Assembly (NCBI GenBank): GCA_030656615.1
Contig: JAUSOY010000073.1
Span: forward strand, 1 to 52,928
Length of the DNA: 52,928 nt
From: Bacteroidales bacterium
GTDB lineage: Bacteria > Bacteroidota > Bacteroidia > Bacteroidales > TTA-H9
Direction of reading: 5' to 3'
Both the position numbers and the translations under genes were made by a program. Under the pieces are notes generated by a model. It had not been told where the DNA came from. It saw nothing but the letters and a program-made list of their open reading frames with translations, and did not search any database. How positions within the stretch are numbered: position 1 is the first letter of the stretch; each line of letters opens with the position of its first letter. This document shows, piece by piece, positions 1 through 8,650 of this stretch.

Positions 1-91
1 TTCAAAAATTGCGACATTTTAAAGTGCGAATTATAGGGATTTGTCCTTCATTTGAATGTCGTTTTCGCAAGATATCGTAACGGGTTCTTGA
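1..91. other. Left edge, unassigned; contains inverted repeat
   Basis: No complete gene can be placed here. One plus-strand frame is open from base 3 to a TAA at 78-80 and could be the tail of a gene entering from the left, but 25 codons are too few to judge. A perfect 8-bp inverted repeat (AAGATATC at 69-76, GATATCTT at 90-97, 13-base loop) sits exactly where the next reading frame opens. It could be the end of a small repeat element or a terminator-like hairpin without a T-run. Confidence 0.35.
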
Positions 92-1138
92 TATCTTTCC
101 GAAAATTTTGAAAAAAATGAATTTTTAGAACCCCCCTTAAATACAATAAATATTGAATCGATTAGAAAGGACATTTCTGAGATAGAAGCAAAAGCTGAAA
201 ATCAAGAAAAATTAAGTGGACAAACTTTCAGTAGTATTTCAACTCAATTAAGTGCAGCATCTTATAACCTTACAGGTTTTGGAATTCTATTTGCAATTGC
301 TGCCATTTTACTCGGAGTTTATATAACGCGAATTGAAAATAAAGTTGTCAGACTTAGTGAAGAGAATAAAGCATTACTCAATCAAACAATAAAAAATAAA
401 GAAGAAGTTGTTTCTATTAATAATCTCATTCAAAATGATATTAATGGACTTTATTTAAAAATAAAAAGGGAAGAGACTACTCATTTATTAAATAGACTTT
501 TAGTTGTACCCGAAGATATTTCGAACTTGGCAGACTTGCTAGTATCTAGAGAATTGGAAAAAGAGGACTTTCAAATATTAAAGAACGCATACCTTAAAGT
601 TAAGATATTATCAACTGCCCCAAGAGCAATGTTTAGTCAAGAAATGTCGTTTATTGATACATATAAATTGCTTTTTTTTCAACACTTTCTTGACTTGACA
701 ATTAAAGATGAAGAAATCGGTAATGATTTAATTGGATTCTACTCCACAGGTATTAATTGTTCCTTTGAAAATGACATTTTAAAATCTACAAGAGATTTTA
801 TTAATGCTATTGCTGAAATAGGTTATATGGCTAAAAGTGAACATATTAGTAGTTATTTGAAAGGACTTTCTATTTCCAATTTTAATAATACTGAGTCGCT
901 ATATAAAATAATCTTCGATGGCATAGGCATTAGAAAAGACCAATTTAAAATTTTCGAAATAATACATGATGACAAAGAAAGTCGTTTAGGAAAATCAAAT
1001 TTTGGCAAAATACTTAAATTGACCTATTCTTCGACGAAGCTTTCTGCTGAGGAAAAAGCGATAATTGATAAAATAAATGAGATTATTGCTGAGCTTGAGA
1101 ATGAGAAACAAGAAAAGAAAGCTGCAGAGGATAAATAA
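92..1138 (+). pseudogene. 5'-truncated gene for a membrane-anchored coiled-coil protein
   Basis: One frame is open from base 92 (just after a TGA at 89-91) to the TAA at 1136-1138, about 348 codons. It has no ATG, GTG or TTG codon before a TTG at 527, so the apparent 203-residue gene from 527 would cut off a plausible protein. The upstream part encodes a polar stretch, one clear membrane helix (about 272-322, ending YITRIENK) and a charged coiled coil (about 330-480). The rest is soluble, ending in a Lys/Glu-rich tail. The family is not recognised. The region is visibly more AT-rich than its neighbours, and the true start is missing, so a decayed or rearranged gene is the simplest reading. 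A non-canonical start or a sequencing error near the C6 run at 131-136 is the alternative. Confidence 0.5.
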
Positions 1139-1528
1139 AATGCAGAAGCGCAGCAGAAAAGTTAGAAAAGGAATACAAAAATGTGAGGAAATAAGAAAAT
1201 AAAAACGCCCTATAACAGCAAAATACCCGAGCCGGGTTTCGGTGCTTCGTGGACATGAAATTATTCTTGATAGCTATCGGGATGAAAGGCAAATCTTTGT
1301 AGAACGTTCATCGGGAAACTCCCGCCCTGAGTGTAGCTTCCTACGTCAGATCATTTCAAAAAAATCTTTCTGTGCAAACAAGCCCTATCGTCTGATTTAC
1401 TATTGACTGCTTGAATACAATGAATAATAAATAGCCTATCGCAAATTGTACATTGGATGCCGATAATCCTCAGCGCAATAATGGATTAGCATAAGAAAAA
1501 AGCATAATTTTGTTAAAATTATTCGCGG
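1139..1528. other. Gene-free region, 390 bp
   Basis: No supported gene. The first 60 bases remain Lys/Glu-codon-like in another frame, as if the preceding reading frame had been shifted. A short stem (ACCCG/CGGGT) lies near 1225-1236, and a GATAGCTATC palindrome near 1269-1278. The end of the region holds the probable promoter of the sensor kinase gene. The rest shows nothing recognisable. Confidence 0.4.
1504..1522 (+). promoter_or_regulatory. -7 box inside an inverted repeat, before the LytS-type kinase
   Basis: TAATTTTG at 1505-1512 fits the Bacteroidota -7 consensus TAnnTTTG and lies 16 bases before the kinase ATG. It sits inside a perfect inverted repeat (ATAATTTT, GTT, AAAATTAT). That repeat could be an operator covering the promoter or simply an AT-rich coincidence. 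No good -33 box was found. Confidence 0.4.
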
Positions 1529-2608
1529 ATGAGTAAAACGCTTTACCATAAGTATCCATATTTTTTTAATATGCTATTTGTCCTGATTCTGCTGTCGGTA
1601 ATCAGAATACTGGATATGTTTGCCTGGGCACCGGAGTCGTATCCCGATATAGCAAAAATCATCCTCATCAGCCGGAGCTTTGAGTTTTTGTCTTTTTTAG
1701 CATTACTGTTCCTCATGCTGTATTCATATTTATGGGCAATAAAAAAGAAATATACGGCACTGCTTATCGTCCTCATCATTGTGTTTGCCCTTTTCGGTCC
1801 GGTTTTGATACGATTATTAACCGCCTGGCTCGAAATTACCTTCTGGAGAGCCGACATCGTAGAACCTTTTACTTTAGACCTGATTAAGAAATATGCACCC
1901 GGATGCATGCTCGTTATTTTATTTTTAAGCGCTACCTTTTACCTCACTCATCTCAAACTTCTATTTGACAAACAAAGAGAAACGGCTCATAAAGCGGAAA
2001 CATTAGCCAAAGACATGCAGCTTAAAATGCTTAGGTATCAGATTAACCCGCATTTTTTATTTAATGTCTTAAATTCCATACATGCCTTAATTGATGAAGA
2101 TACGGAAAATGCCAAAAAACTGGTGGTCGAAATGTCGGAGTATTACCGTTACACATTAAACAAACAGCAGCAAACGATTTCTATTGAAAAAGAAGTTGAG
2201 TCGATAACGAAATATCTGGAAATTCAGAAAATACGTTTCGAGGAGAAATTTGCGTATGAAATATCCATCGACCAAAACCTGAGTGCCGTATTAATACCTT
2301 CCTTTATTATTCACCTGCTTATAGAAAATGCCGTAAAATTTGGCAGGAAGTCGAATGAGCAAAAATTGGTCATCAGGCTATCTGTAAAATCATTCGATGA
2401 TTTGCTGGTGATAAAAGTATCCAATACCGGAAAATTAGTGAAATCAGCTCCTCAAAACGAAAATAATAATGATGGAACAGGCAGCGGAATAGAAAACATT
2501 AAAAGCAGGCTAGCCTTGTTTTATGACGATAATTATTCATTTTCACTCACCGAAGAAGATAATATGGTTGTTGCTGCTATTGAAATCAAAAATATTAGTA
2601 CAAAATGA
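1529..2608 (+). CDS. LytS/YehU-type sensor histidine kinase
   Basis: Inner-membrane sensor kinase of the His_kinase (PF06580) plus HATPase_c type, 359 residues. Four hydrophobic segments (about 12-32, 48-70, 76-98, 124-144) form a membrane sensor with no large periplasmic loop. A short coiled linker leads to the phosphoacceptor motif YQINPHFLFN, with the histidine at residue 175. An N-box (LLIENAVKFG) and a glycine-rich GTGSGIENI lid follow. It overlaps the response regulator gene by 4 bases (ATGA), so the two are co-translated partners. The signal sensed cannot be read from the sequence. Family assignment is firm. Confidence 0.93.
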   Translation: MSKTLYHKYPYFFNMLFVLILLSVIRILDMFAWAPESYPDIAKIILISRSFEFLSFLALLFLMLYSYLWAIKKKYTALLIVLIIVFALFGPVLIRLLTAWLEITFWRADIVEPFTLDLIKKYAPGCMLVILFLSATFYLTHLKLLFDKQRETAHKAETLAKDMQLKMLRYQINPHFLFNVLNSIHALIDEDTENAKKLVVEMSEYYRYTLNKQQQTISIEKEVESITKYLEIQKIRFEEKFAYEISIDQNLSAVLIPSFIIHLLIENAVKFGRKSNEQKLVIRLSVKSFDDLLVIKVSNTGKLVKSAPQNENNNDGTGSGIENIKSRLALFYDDNYSFSLTEEDNMVVAAIEIKNISTK

Positions 2609-3324
2609 CACGATTAAAAGCCATTATTGTCGATGATGAACGCCTGGCAAGGGTCAATCTGATAAAGCTATTAGAATCTGTTCAGGAAATAGAAATTGTA
2701 GGGGAGGCTGATTCGTGTAAAACTGCCCTTGAAGTTATTGGTGAACAGAAACCCCAACTGATATTTCTTGATATTCAATTATGTGGAGAAACCGGCTTTG
2801 ATTTATTGGAAATGATTAAGCATTCGATAAAAGTCATTTTTGTAACCGCATTCGACGAATACGCCATACGTGCATTTGAAGTTAATGCAGTTGATTATCT
2901 GTTAAAACCGGTAAATATTGACCGGCTTAAAGAATCCGTTGGCCGGATTGTAAAAAAGGAAAATGACCAAAAAAGCATTGCCAAGCACTATGAATATACC
3001 GATAGTATTTATGTTTGGTTGAACAATTATACATCGAAGTTTATTAAAATCAGTTCAATTTCGTACATCGAACCCATCGGTAATTATTCTAAAATCGTTA
3101 CAATGGAAGGCAATCACTGTTTGGTTTTAAAAACGCTGAAACAATGGCAGCAAGAACTTCCGCTTAATAATTTTATCAGAATACATCGTTCAAGAATTAT
3201 TAATGTTGAACATATTGACCGCATTGAAAGGCATTCAAATACACACCACAAGGCTTTTTTAAAGAACAAAACAGAGCCCCTCGAAGTCAGCCGCAGATTT
3301 TCAGGCAATCTTAAATCGCTATAG
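2605..3324 (+). CDS. LytTR-family response regulator
   Basis: Two-domain regulator of 239 residues. The N-terminal receiver has acidic residues D10/D11, phosphoacceptor D56 (FLDIQL) and the conserved Lys in LLKP (about 104). The C-terminal LytTR DNA-binding domain (about 140-239) has the family motif FIRIHRSRIINVEHI. It is the cognate partner of the overlapping LytS-type kinase. LytTR proteins bind paired 9-bp direct repeats; a matching repeat lies 28 bases past this gene's stop, in front of the T9SS cargo gene. The immediate target is therefore likely the next gene. That regulatory link is inference; the family call is firm. Confidence 0.94.
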   Translation: MTRLKAIIVDDERLARVNLIKLLESVQEIEIVGEADSCKTALEVIGEQKPQLIFLDIQLCGETGFDLLEMIKHSIKVIFVTAFDEYAIRAFEVNAVDYLLKPVNIDRLKESVGRIVKKENDQKSIAKHYEYTDSIYVWLNNYTSKFIKISSISYIEPIGNYSKIVTMEGNHCLVLKTLKQWQQELPLNNFIRIHRSRIINVEHIDRIERHSNTHHKAFLKNKTEPLEVSRRFSGNLKSL

Positions 3325-3351
3325 CGTAATTCCGGTTTTTTTGCCTGATAA

Positions 3352-3382
3352 AACCGCTTATCCTTATTTTTAACCGCTTATC
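3352..3382 (+). promoter_or_regulatory. Putative LytTR operator: two 11-bp direct repeats
   Basis: AACCGCTTATC occurs exactly at 3352-3362 and again at 3372-3382, a 20-bp period. The embedded 9-mer ACCGCTTAT matches the LytTR consensus [TA][AC][CA]GTTN[AG][TG] at 8 of 9 positions in both copies. The 11-bp spacing falls within the usual 10-13 bp. It lies between the LytTR gene and the T9SS protein gene. Confidence 0.65.
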
Positions 3383-3456
3383 ATTTTTCCTTTTGAAACG
3401 GAAGTTTGTGTTTATTTCTTTGAGGTATTATTTGATTAATAAATACCTTATCTGTC

Positions 3457-4899
3457 ATGAAATATTCAAATCTCCGGATTCCGATTTTCAATAAAACGAC
3501 CTTTCTTACAGGCTTATTTACAATTCTGATTATTGCAGGTTTTTCCCAACCTATCCCTCCCGATAGCCTGTATCTCGGTCAAAACCCTCCCGGAATTATC
3601 CCCATCATATTTAATTTACCAACCAGTGTCGGCTTAAGGCCGGTCGAAAGAATCACGATTTCTTCCGATGGTAAAGAGATCTATTATAGCGAACAAGATA
3701 CATGGCCTCCAAGCAATATGCGGATAAAATGCATTAAATACAATGGCTCCTGGCAAAGTCCGGTTATTTCTTTCGAAGGATTTATAGCTCCCGCACTGTC
3801 GGTCAATGATAGTACAATCTATATGCAAAAGAATATTAATGGATTAGCTTGTACCTATTATTCAACAAAAAATGCCTCCGGATGGAGTACTCCGGCCCGC
3901 TTACTTTCTACAACTCAGTCAACACATTATTTCCAGAATACCCAATCACAGAATCAATATCTGGCCTCAACTCCTGGTGGTAATGGCGATATATGCCAAC
4001 TAGTAATCAATAATCCGGATACAAGCATACAAAGTCTCGGATTGCCAATTAATACCTTAGTCACTGAAAACGACTTTTTTATCGCCAGAGATGAATCCTA
4101 TCTTATTGTTTTCAGGAATACATCACCCTATGATATGTTTATCAGCTATAATAAAGGCAACGGCAACTGGACAAATCCCAAATCAATGGGAATAAATATA
4201 AATACCTCCATTTATGACTGTAGCCCTTTCGTTACCGGTGATAATAAATACCTGTTTTTCACCCGGGGAGGAAACACTATGCCATCCTATTATACGTATT
4301 GGGTCAGGGTAGATGCGTTGATTGATAGCTTAAGCAATACCAATTTTAGCCCGTATGTGAATATGGTAATTCCGAATCAAACGGGTATCATTGGGCAGTT
4401 ATTCGAATATACGATTCCTGATAGTACTTTTATTGATGATGATGGCAATAATACACTCACCTACAGTGCAACACTAACCAATGGAAGCCCTTTACCCGCC
4501 TGGTTGAGTTTCGATCCGCTAAGCCATCACTTTTTTGGTACACCCACCAGTTTTCAGACTTTGTATGTAAAGGTTGTGGTTACGGATGCTGCCGGAGCAT
4601 TTATTTCGACGGTTCTTAAAATTATTGTGGAAGATGCATCCGCAACGAATCAATTGAAGGGGCAGGGGCTTAATGTCTTTCCAAATCCCACGAAAGATTT
4701 CTTCCGGATAAATTACGATGGAGGTGATTTAAGTTCCATTGTCATTGAAGACATTTTAGGAAATATTGTTTATAATCAGCCTGTAAATTCACAAAATCCA
4801 TTGATAGATGTATCTGGATTAAAAAGCGGAATCTATTTTGTGAAGCTTCAAACCAAATCCAGGAAAATGATATGGACTAAACTGATTAAAAGCAAGTAA
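3457..4899 (+). CDS. T9SS type A sorting-domain exported protein
   Basis: Secreted or surface protein of 480 residues. An N-terminal signal segment (about 15-30, ending in GFSQ) is followed by a repeat region (about 60-290) resembling PD40/WD40-like beta-propeller strands (motifs such as ISSDGKEIYYS). Next comes a dystroglycan/cadherin-like Ig domain (about 299-395: PLPAWLSFDP, FFGTP, VVVTDAAGAF). The type IX sorting domain follows (about 405-480, starting NVFPNPTKDFF and ending in GIYFVKLQTK and a basic tail). It follows the LytS/LytTR pair by 132 bases with a candidate operator between, so it is probably their target. No catalytic motif was seen. A binding or adhesion role is guesswork. Confidence 0.85.
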   Translation: MKYSNLRIPIFNKTTFLTGLFTILIIAGFSQPIPPDSLYLGQNPPGIIPIIFNLPTSVGLRPVERITISSDGKEIYYSEQDTWPPSNMRIKCIKYNGSWQSPVISFEGFIAPALSVNDSTIYMQKNINGLACTYYSTKNASGWSTPARLLSTTQSTHYFQNTQSQNQYLASTPGGNGDICQLVINNPDTSIQSLGLPINTLVTENDFFIARDESYLIVFRNTSPYDMFISYNKGNGNWTNPKSMGININTSIYDCSPFVTGDNKYLFFTRGGNTMPSYYTYWVRVDALIDSLSNTNFSPYVNMVIPNQTGIIGQLFEYTIPDSTFIDDDGNNTLTYSATLTNGSPLPAWLSFDPLSHHFFGTPTSFQTLYVKVVVTDAAGAFISTVLKIIVEDASATNQLKGQGLNVFPNPTKDFFRINYDGGDLSSIVIEDILGNIVYNQPVNSQNPLIDVSGLKSGIYFVKLQTKSRKMIWTKLIKSK

Positions 4900-5177
4900 G
4901 TGGTATCGTGTAGCCCGGTAAAAAATCATAGATATTGTGTTCCTGAATTGAATTTCCAATCATTGAAAATTCTACCTTAATGGTTCGCAATAGTCAAAGA
5001 AACACATTAGATTCATTAGTATGTTTTTTTTTGAATTCATTTCGATTAATACTGGAATTTGTAATTTAATTTATATAAGTTTGTACCAACCGATCGACCT
5101 TGTTGTTTGAGATCCACCGGAAAATCAGTTTGTATGCAACTCATATAAGCGTTTGGTTGCTTTATCGATTTAAACCT

Positions 5178-5879
5178 ATGGACAAATTGTTTCGTTTCAT
5201 ATTTGTGTTTTCATGGCTAATTTTTTCGGGTAGCTTACATGCTCAGTCTCCATTTGCATCATCTGAAAAAGCCTATGGCTTGGATCCTCTGTTACATAAT
5301 GGCAAGATTTATACGTATATACTGCCACCCGGCACCGAAGGAGATCCATTTTTTAATCCGGAAGGTTTTGTAAAAGGTTCCGTTCTTATTCGTGGAATAC
5401 AGTACGATAACCTATTCCTGAAATACGATACATATAATCAGTATTTGATATTTCAATACACAACATTTTCTCAGGGCACCAGCCAGATTATTATTTCGGA
5501 CGCCTGGCTCGAATCATTTTCATTGGGTGATAAATACTTTGAAATTCGGTCAATTAACGACACGGTAAAACGATTTTATCAGGTAATAGGCGAAGGATCT
5601 AATCGGATTTTATACGCCTGGAGGAAGAAGATGGAACTTGATTCACGTCACGGTGCTACAAATTATATTTTTTCTGATCGTATTAGAACGGCTTATCTAC
5701 AATCAGGCTCAAAGCTTGTTAAATATAAGAATAACAGACAGTTTATCCGGTTTTTTGAATCTGAGAGGCAGCCTCTACTTCGAAAATATCTTCGGAAGCA
5801 GAACGTTAATGTTAAAAGGGCATCCGACAGAGATATCATCGAATTGCTTAATTTCTGTAATACCCAATTATTCCAATGA
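5178..5879 (+). CDS. Exported protein of unknown function, first gene of the TonB cassette
   Basis: Protein of 233 residues. The ATG at 5178 is preferred over an upstream TTG at 5100 because it gives a clean signal peptide (MDKLFRF, hydrophobic core, cleavage near LHAQ). The mature part is beta-rich, then changes to a basic C-terminal half (about 160-230) with many Arg/Lys residues. I do not recognise the family. Its stop overlaps the start of the TonB-dependent receptor gene by 4 bases, so it is the first gene of a four-gene unit and probably acts in the periplasm or outer membrane with the receptor. A TAAGTTTG box at 5076-5083 is a candidate -7 element. Confidence 0.75.
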   Translation: MDKLFRFIFVFSWLIFSGSLHAQSPFASSEKAYGLDPLLHNGKIYTYILPPGTEGDPFFNPEGFVKGSVLIRGIQYDNLFLKYDTYNQYLIFQYTTFSQGTSQIIISDAWLESFSLGDKYFEIRSINDTVKRFYQVIGEGSNRILYAWRKKMELDSRHGATNYIFSDRIRTAYLQSGSKLVKYKNNRQFIRFFESERQPLLRKYLRKQNVNVKRASDRDIIELLNFCNTQLFQ

Positions 5880-8650
5880 AAACCGGATTAATCTTTATTC
5901 AGATGCTGTTGCTTATTTCGTTGGCATCAGCACAGAATCCTGAAAAGCGGATGAGCGGTCAGTTTAATCGGGTTCCATTTTCTGATTTTATTCGATCGGT
6001 CAGCAGCCAGACGGGGGTAAAAATATTTTGTCAGGATAGTTTGCTTAACGATCGGATGGTAAATCTTAAGGCTGATAGCCTTACCGCGATTGAAGCAGTA
6101 CGTTTGGCATGGAGTGATTCAGACATTGAAATTTCGATGTGGAACGGAAATCTGATACTTTTAAAAGGAGAGAAATTACTGAACAGTCTTCCGGTATATA
6201 AAAGCGAGATAAAGGTCAGTTCGTCAGCCGATCAGAAATCGAAGGCGATAACGGCCAGTGAAGAGCGATATCTGACAGGTAGAATGGCTGATGCCATTCA
6301 AACCATACGTATAGGTAAGGCCGGCACTTCTAAAAATGGTTTGAAGGCGAAGATTCTTGGTCGTATTCTTGATATAGAAACAGGAGAACCTGTTTTTTAT
6401 GCTACCGTTTACATTCCGGAGATAAAAACAGGAGCCGTTTCGGATGTCAATGGGTTTTATTCGATCATGCTGAAACCAGGCAGATATAATGCGGTATTTG
6501 AATTTCTTGGTTATGAAAAGAAGAAGTATATGCTTGACGTTCTTTCGGATGGAAATTTTACCGTGAACATGAAAAAAGCGGTCATCACGATGGAAGAATT
6601 TGTGGTGCATGGCGACCGTCAGATGAATATCATGGCCAAAGACGCCGGTCTTGAAAAAATTTCTATGAAGACCATCAAGGAGTTACCCATGATGATGGGA
6701 GAACGCGATATCCTGAATGTTTCAGGAACACTTCCGGGAATTGTCAGCGCTGGTGAAGGTTCTTCCGGTTTAAATGTTCGCGGAGGTAGTTCCGATCAAA
6801 ACGCATTCTATATCAATAAAATCCCAATTTATAACACATCCCATCTTTTTGGTTTTTTCCCAGCCTTTAATTCAGATATTATCAAAGATTTTTCGATATA
6901 TAAAGGTCATATTCCGGCTCAATATGGTGGACGCCTTTCTTCCGTATTCAATATTATTACCCGCCAAGGAAATCGTAAACGCTTTACAGCTCATGGCGGA
7001 GTAAGTCCGATTACCGGTAATTTGGTTATCGAAGGCCCACTAAAGAAAGATACCTGTTCGTTTTTAATCAGTGCCCGATCGTCGTATTCGGATTGGATAC
7101 TAGCAAAAATTCACGATCCGGATATACGTAACAGCACGGCGAAATTTAGCGACTTTTCAGGAGGGATAAATTACGATATCCAAAAAACACAAATATCGGT
7201 TTTTGTATATCATAGCAAGGATAGATTTCGATTATCCGATATCAACGATTTTAATTATACCAATAGTGGTGCTTCTTTAATTCTGAGTCACAATTTTACC
7301 AATTCACTTTATGGCGAGTTATCGGTGGTGGGCTCAGAGTATTTTTTTAGTACAACAGACAAGCAGGAGTTATCAAATGCCTATGAGCACTCGTATAAAA
7401 TAGGTCACTATGAGATTCGCGCCGATTTTAAGCATGTTTTGAGCAACTCAAATACCATGGATTATGGAATCAGTTCGGTGCTTTATAAGCTCGATCGGGG
7501 CACTGTTATTCCTTGGGGTAGTAGTTCACTGCATAACATTGTGGCCCTGGGGAAAGAAAAAGGTCTCGAAAGTGCATTGTATATTTCCGATTCATGGGAT
7601 TTGGCACCACGCCTTAATCTCACTACAGGACTGAGATATGCTATCTATAATCCTTTGGGCGAAAAAACGGTTTATACCTATGCACCAGGTTCCCCGCTTG
7701 ATGTCAGATATATAAATGACACTCTCAATTTCGGAAATAACGAAGCAATACGATGGTATTCAGAGCCAGATGTAAGGGCTTCCTTAAATTATGAAACCGA
7801 TGAAAATGGTTCGCTAAAACTGGCATATAATCAAATGCATCAGAACCTTTTTATGCTGAATAATACAATTACAGTGGCACCGAATACGCAATGGAAACTT
7901 GCTGATTATCATCTTCTTCCTTCAAAAAGCGAACAACTTTCGTTCGGTGTTTTTCGTATTTTTAATCGTTTGGGTCTCGAAACCTCTTTGGAAGTTTATT
8001 ATAAACGAGCCAAAAATTATCCTCAATTTAAAGATGGTGCCGATTTTTTGAAAAGTCCACTGGTAGAAACGACTGTATTGCAGGGAGATCAAAAATCTTA
8101 TGGTGTTGAGTTCTTTCTTAAACGCAGTAACCGCAAGTTTGATGGATGGTTATCGTATACCTGGTCCAGAACGATGGTACAAGTGGATGGAATTCAGGAT
8201 TGGGAGCGAATTAATGAAGGAGAAGTTTTCCCTGCTAATTATGACATCCCTCATGTATTAAATCTGGTAATGAGTTATCACCTTAGCCGTAGAGTTACAT
8301 TTTCTTCTATTGTGACATACCAGACGGGTAAACCCATTACGTATCCCATATCTGTTTATTATATCAACGGAGTGCCAATGCTCGACTACTCAAAAAGGAA
8401 TAAATACCGTATTCCCGATTATTTCAGAACAGATTTGTCGATGACCATTGAGGGTAATTTGAAAAAACATAAGTTTCTCCATAGCTCATTTATCTTCAGT
8501 GTGTATAATTTAAGTGGACGTGACAATCCGTATTCGGTATATTTTAAAAATGAAGATGGAAGGATAAATAGTTACCAGTATTCTGTAATAGGAGTTCCAA
8601 TCTTTACTGCAACATGGATTTTTAAACTTGGAAATTATGCATCAGACTAA
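5876..8650 (+). CDS. TonB-dependent receptor with STN and carboxypeptidase-regulatory domains
   Basis: Outer-membrane active-transport receptor, 924 residues. Order of parts: signal peptide (1-19, cleavage near ASAQ); STN-like secretin/TonB short N-terminal domain (about 25-95), which in FecA-type receptors contacts a signalling partner; carboxypeptidase-D regulatory-like beta sandwich (about 158-235, GRILDIETGEPVFYATVYIP); plug (about 260-365, LNVRGGSSDQNAFYINKIP); 22-strand type barrel to the C-terminus. It overlaps the upstream gene by 4 bases and the DUF4249 gene by 14. No FecI/FecR pair is in the window, so the partner of the STN domain is unknown. There is no SusD gene, so it is not a classical Sus pair. 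The substrate cannot be inferred. Confidence 0.92.
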   Translation: MKTGLIFIQMLLLISLASAQNPEKRMSGQFNRVPFSDFIRSVSSQTGVKIFCQDSLLNDRMVNLKADSLTAIEAVRLAWSDSDIEISMWNGNLILLKGEKLLNSLPVYKSEIKVSSSADQKSKAITASEERYLTGRMADAIQTIRIGKAGTSKNGLKAKILGRILDIETGEPVFYATVYIPEIKTGAVSDVNGFYSIMLKPGRYNAVFEFLGYEKKKYMLDVLSDGNFTVNMKKAVITMEEFVVHGDRQMNIMAKDAGLEKISMKTIKELPMMMGERDILNVSGTLPGIVSAGEGSSGLNVRGGSSDQNAFYINKIPIYNTSHLFGFFPAFNSDIIKDFSIYKGHIPAQYGGRLSSVFNIITRQGNRKRFTAHGGVSPITGNLVIEGPLKKDTCSFLISARSSYSDWILAKIHDPDIRNSTAKFSDFSGGINYDIQKTQISVFVYHSKDRFRLSDINDFNYTNSGASLILSHNFTNSLYGELSVVGSEYFFSTTDKQELSNAYEHSYKIGHYEIRADFKHVLSNSNTMDYGISSVLYKLDRGTVIPWGSSSLHNIVALGKEKGLESALYISDSWDLAPRLNLTTGLRYAIYNPLGEKTVYTYAPGSPLDVRYINDTLNFGNNEAIRWYSEPDVRASLNYETDENGSLKLAYNQMHQNLFMLNNTITVAPNTQWKLADYHLLPSKSEQLSFGVFRIFNRLGLETSLEVYYKRAKNYPQFKDGADFLKSPLVETTVLQGDQKSYGVEFFLKRSNRKFDGWLSYTWSRTMVQVDGIQDWERINEGEVFPANYDIPHVLNLVMSYHLSRRVTFSSIVTYQTGKPITYPISVYYINGVPMLDYSKRNKYRIPDYFRTDLSMTIEGNLKKHKFLHSSFIFSVYNLSGRDNPYSVYFKNEDGRINSYQYSVIGVPIFTATWIFKLGNYASD

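Noticed and set aside
1083-1292. Minus-strand frame opposite the tail of the left-edge fragment
   Set aside because: Low-complexity Phe/Ser-rich translation, overlaps the coding-like plus strand, and no promoter.
5638-5943. Plus-strand frame spanning the junction of the first two cassette genes
   Set aside because: It is out of frame with two well-supported genes that already overlap there.
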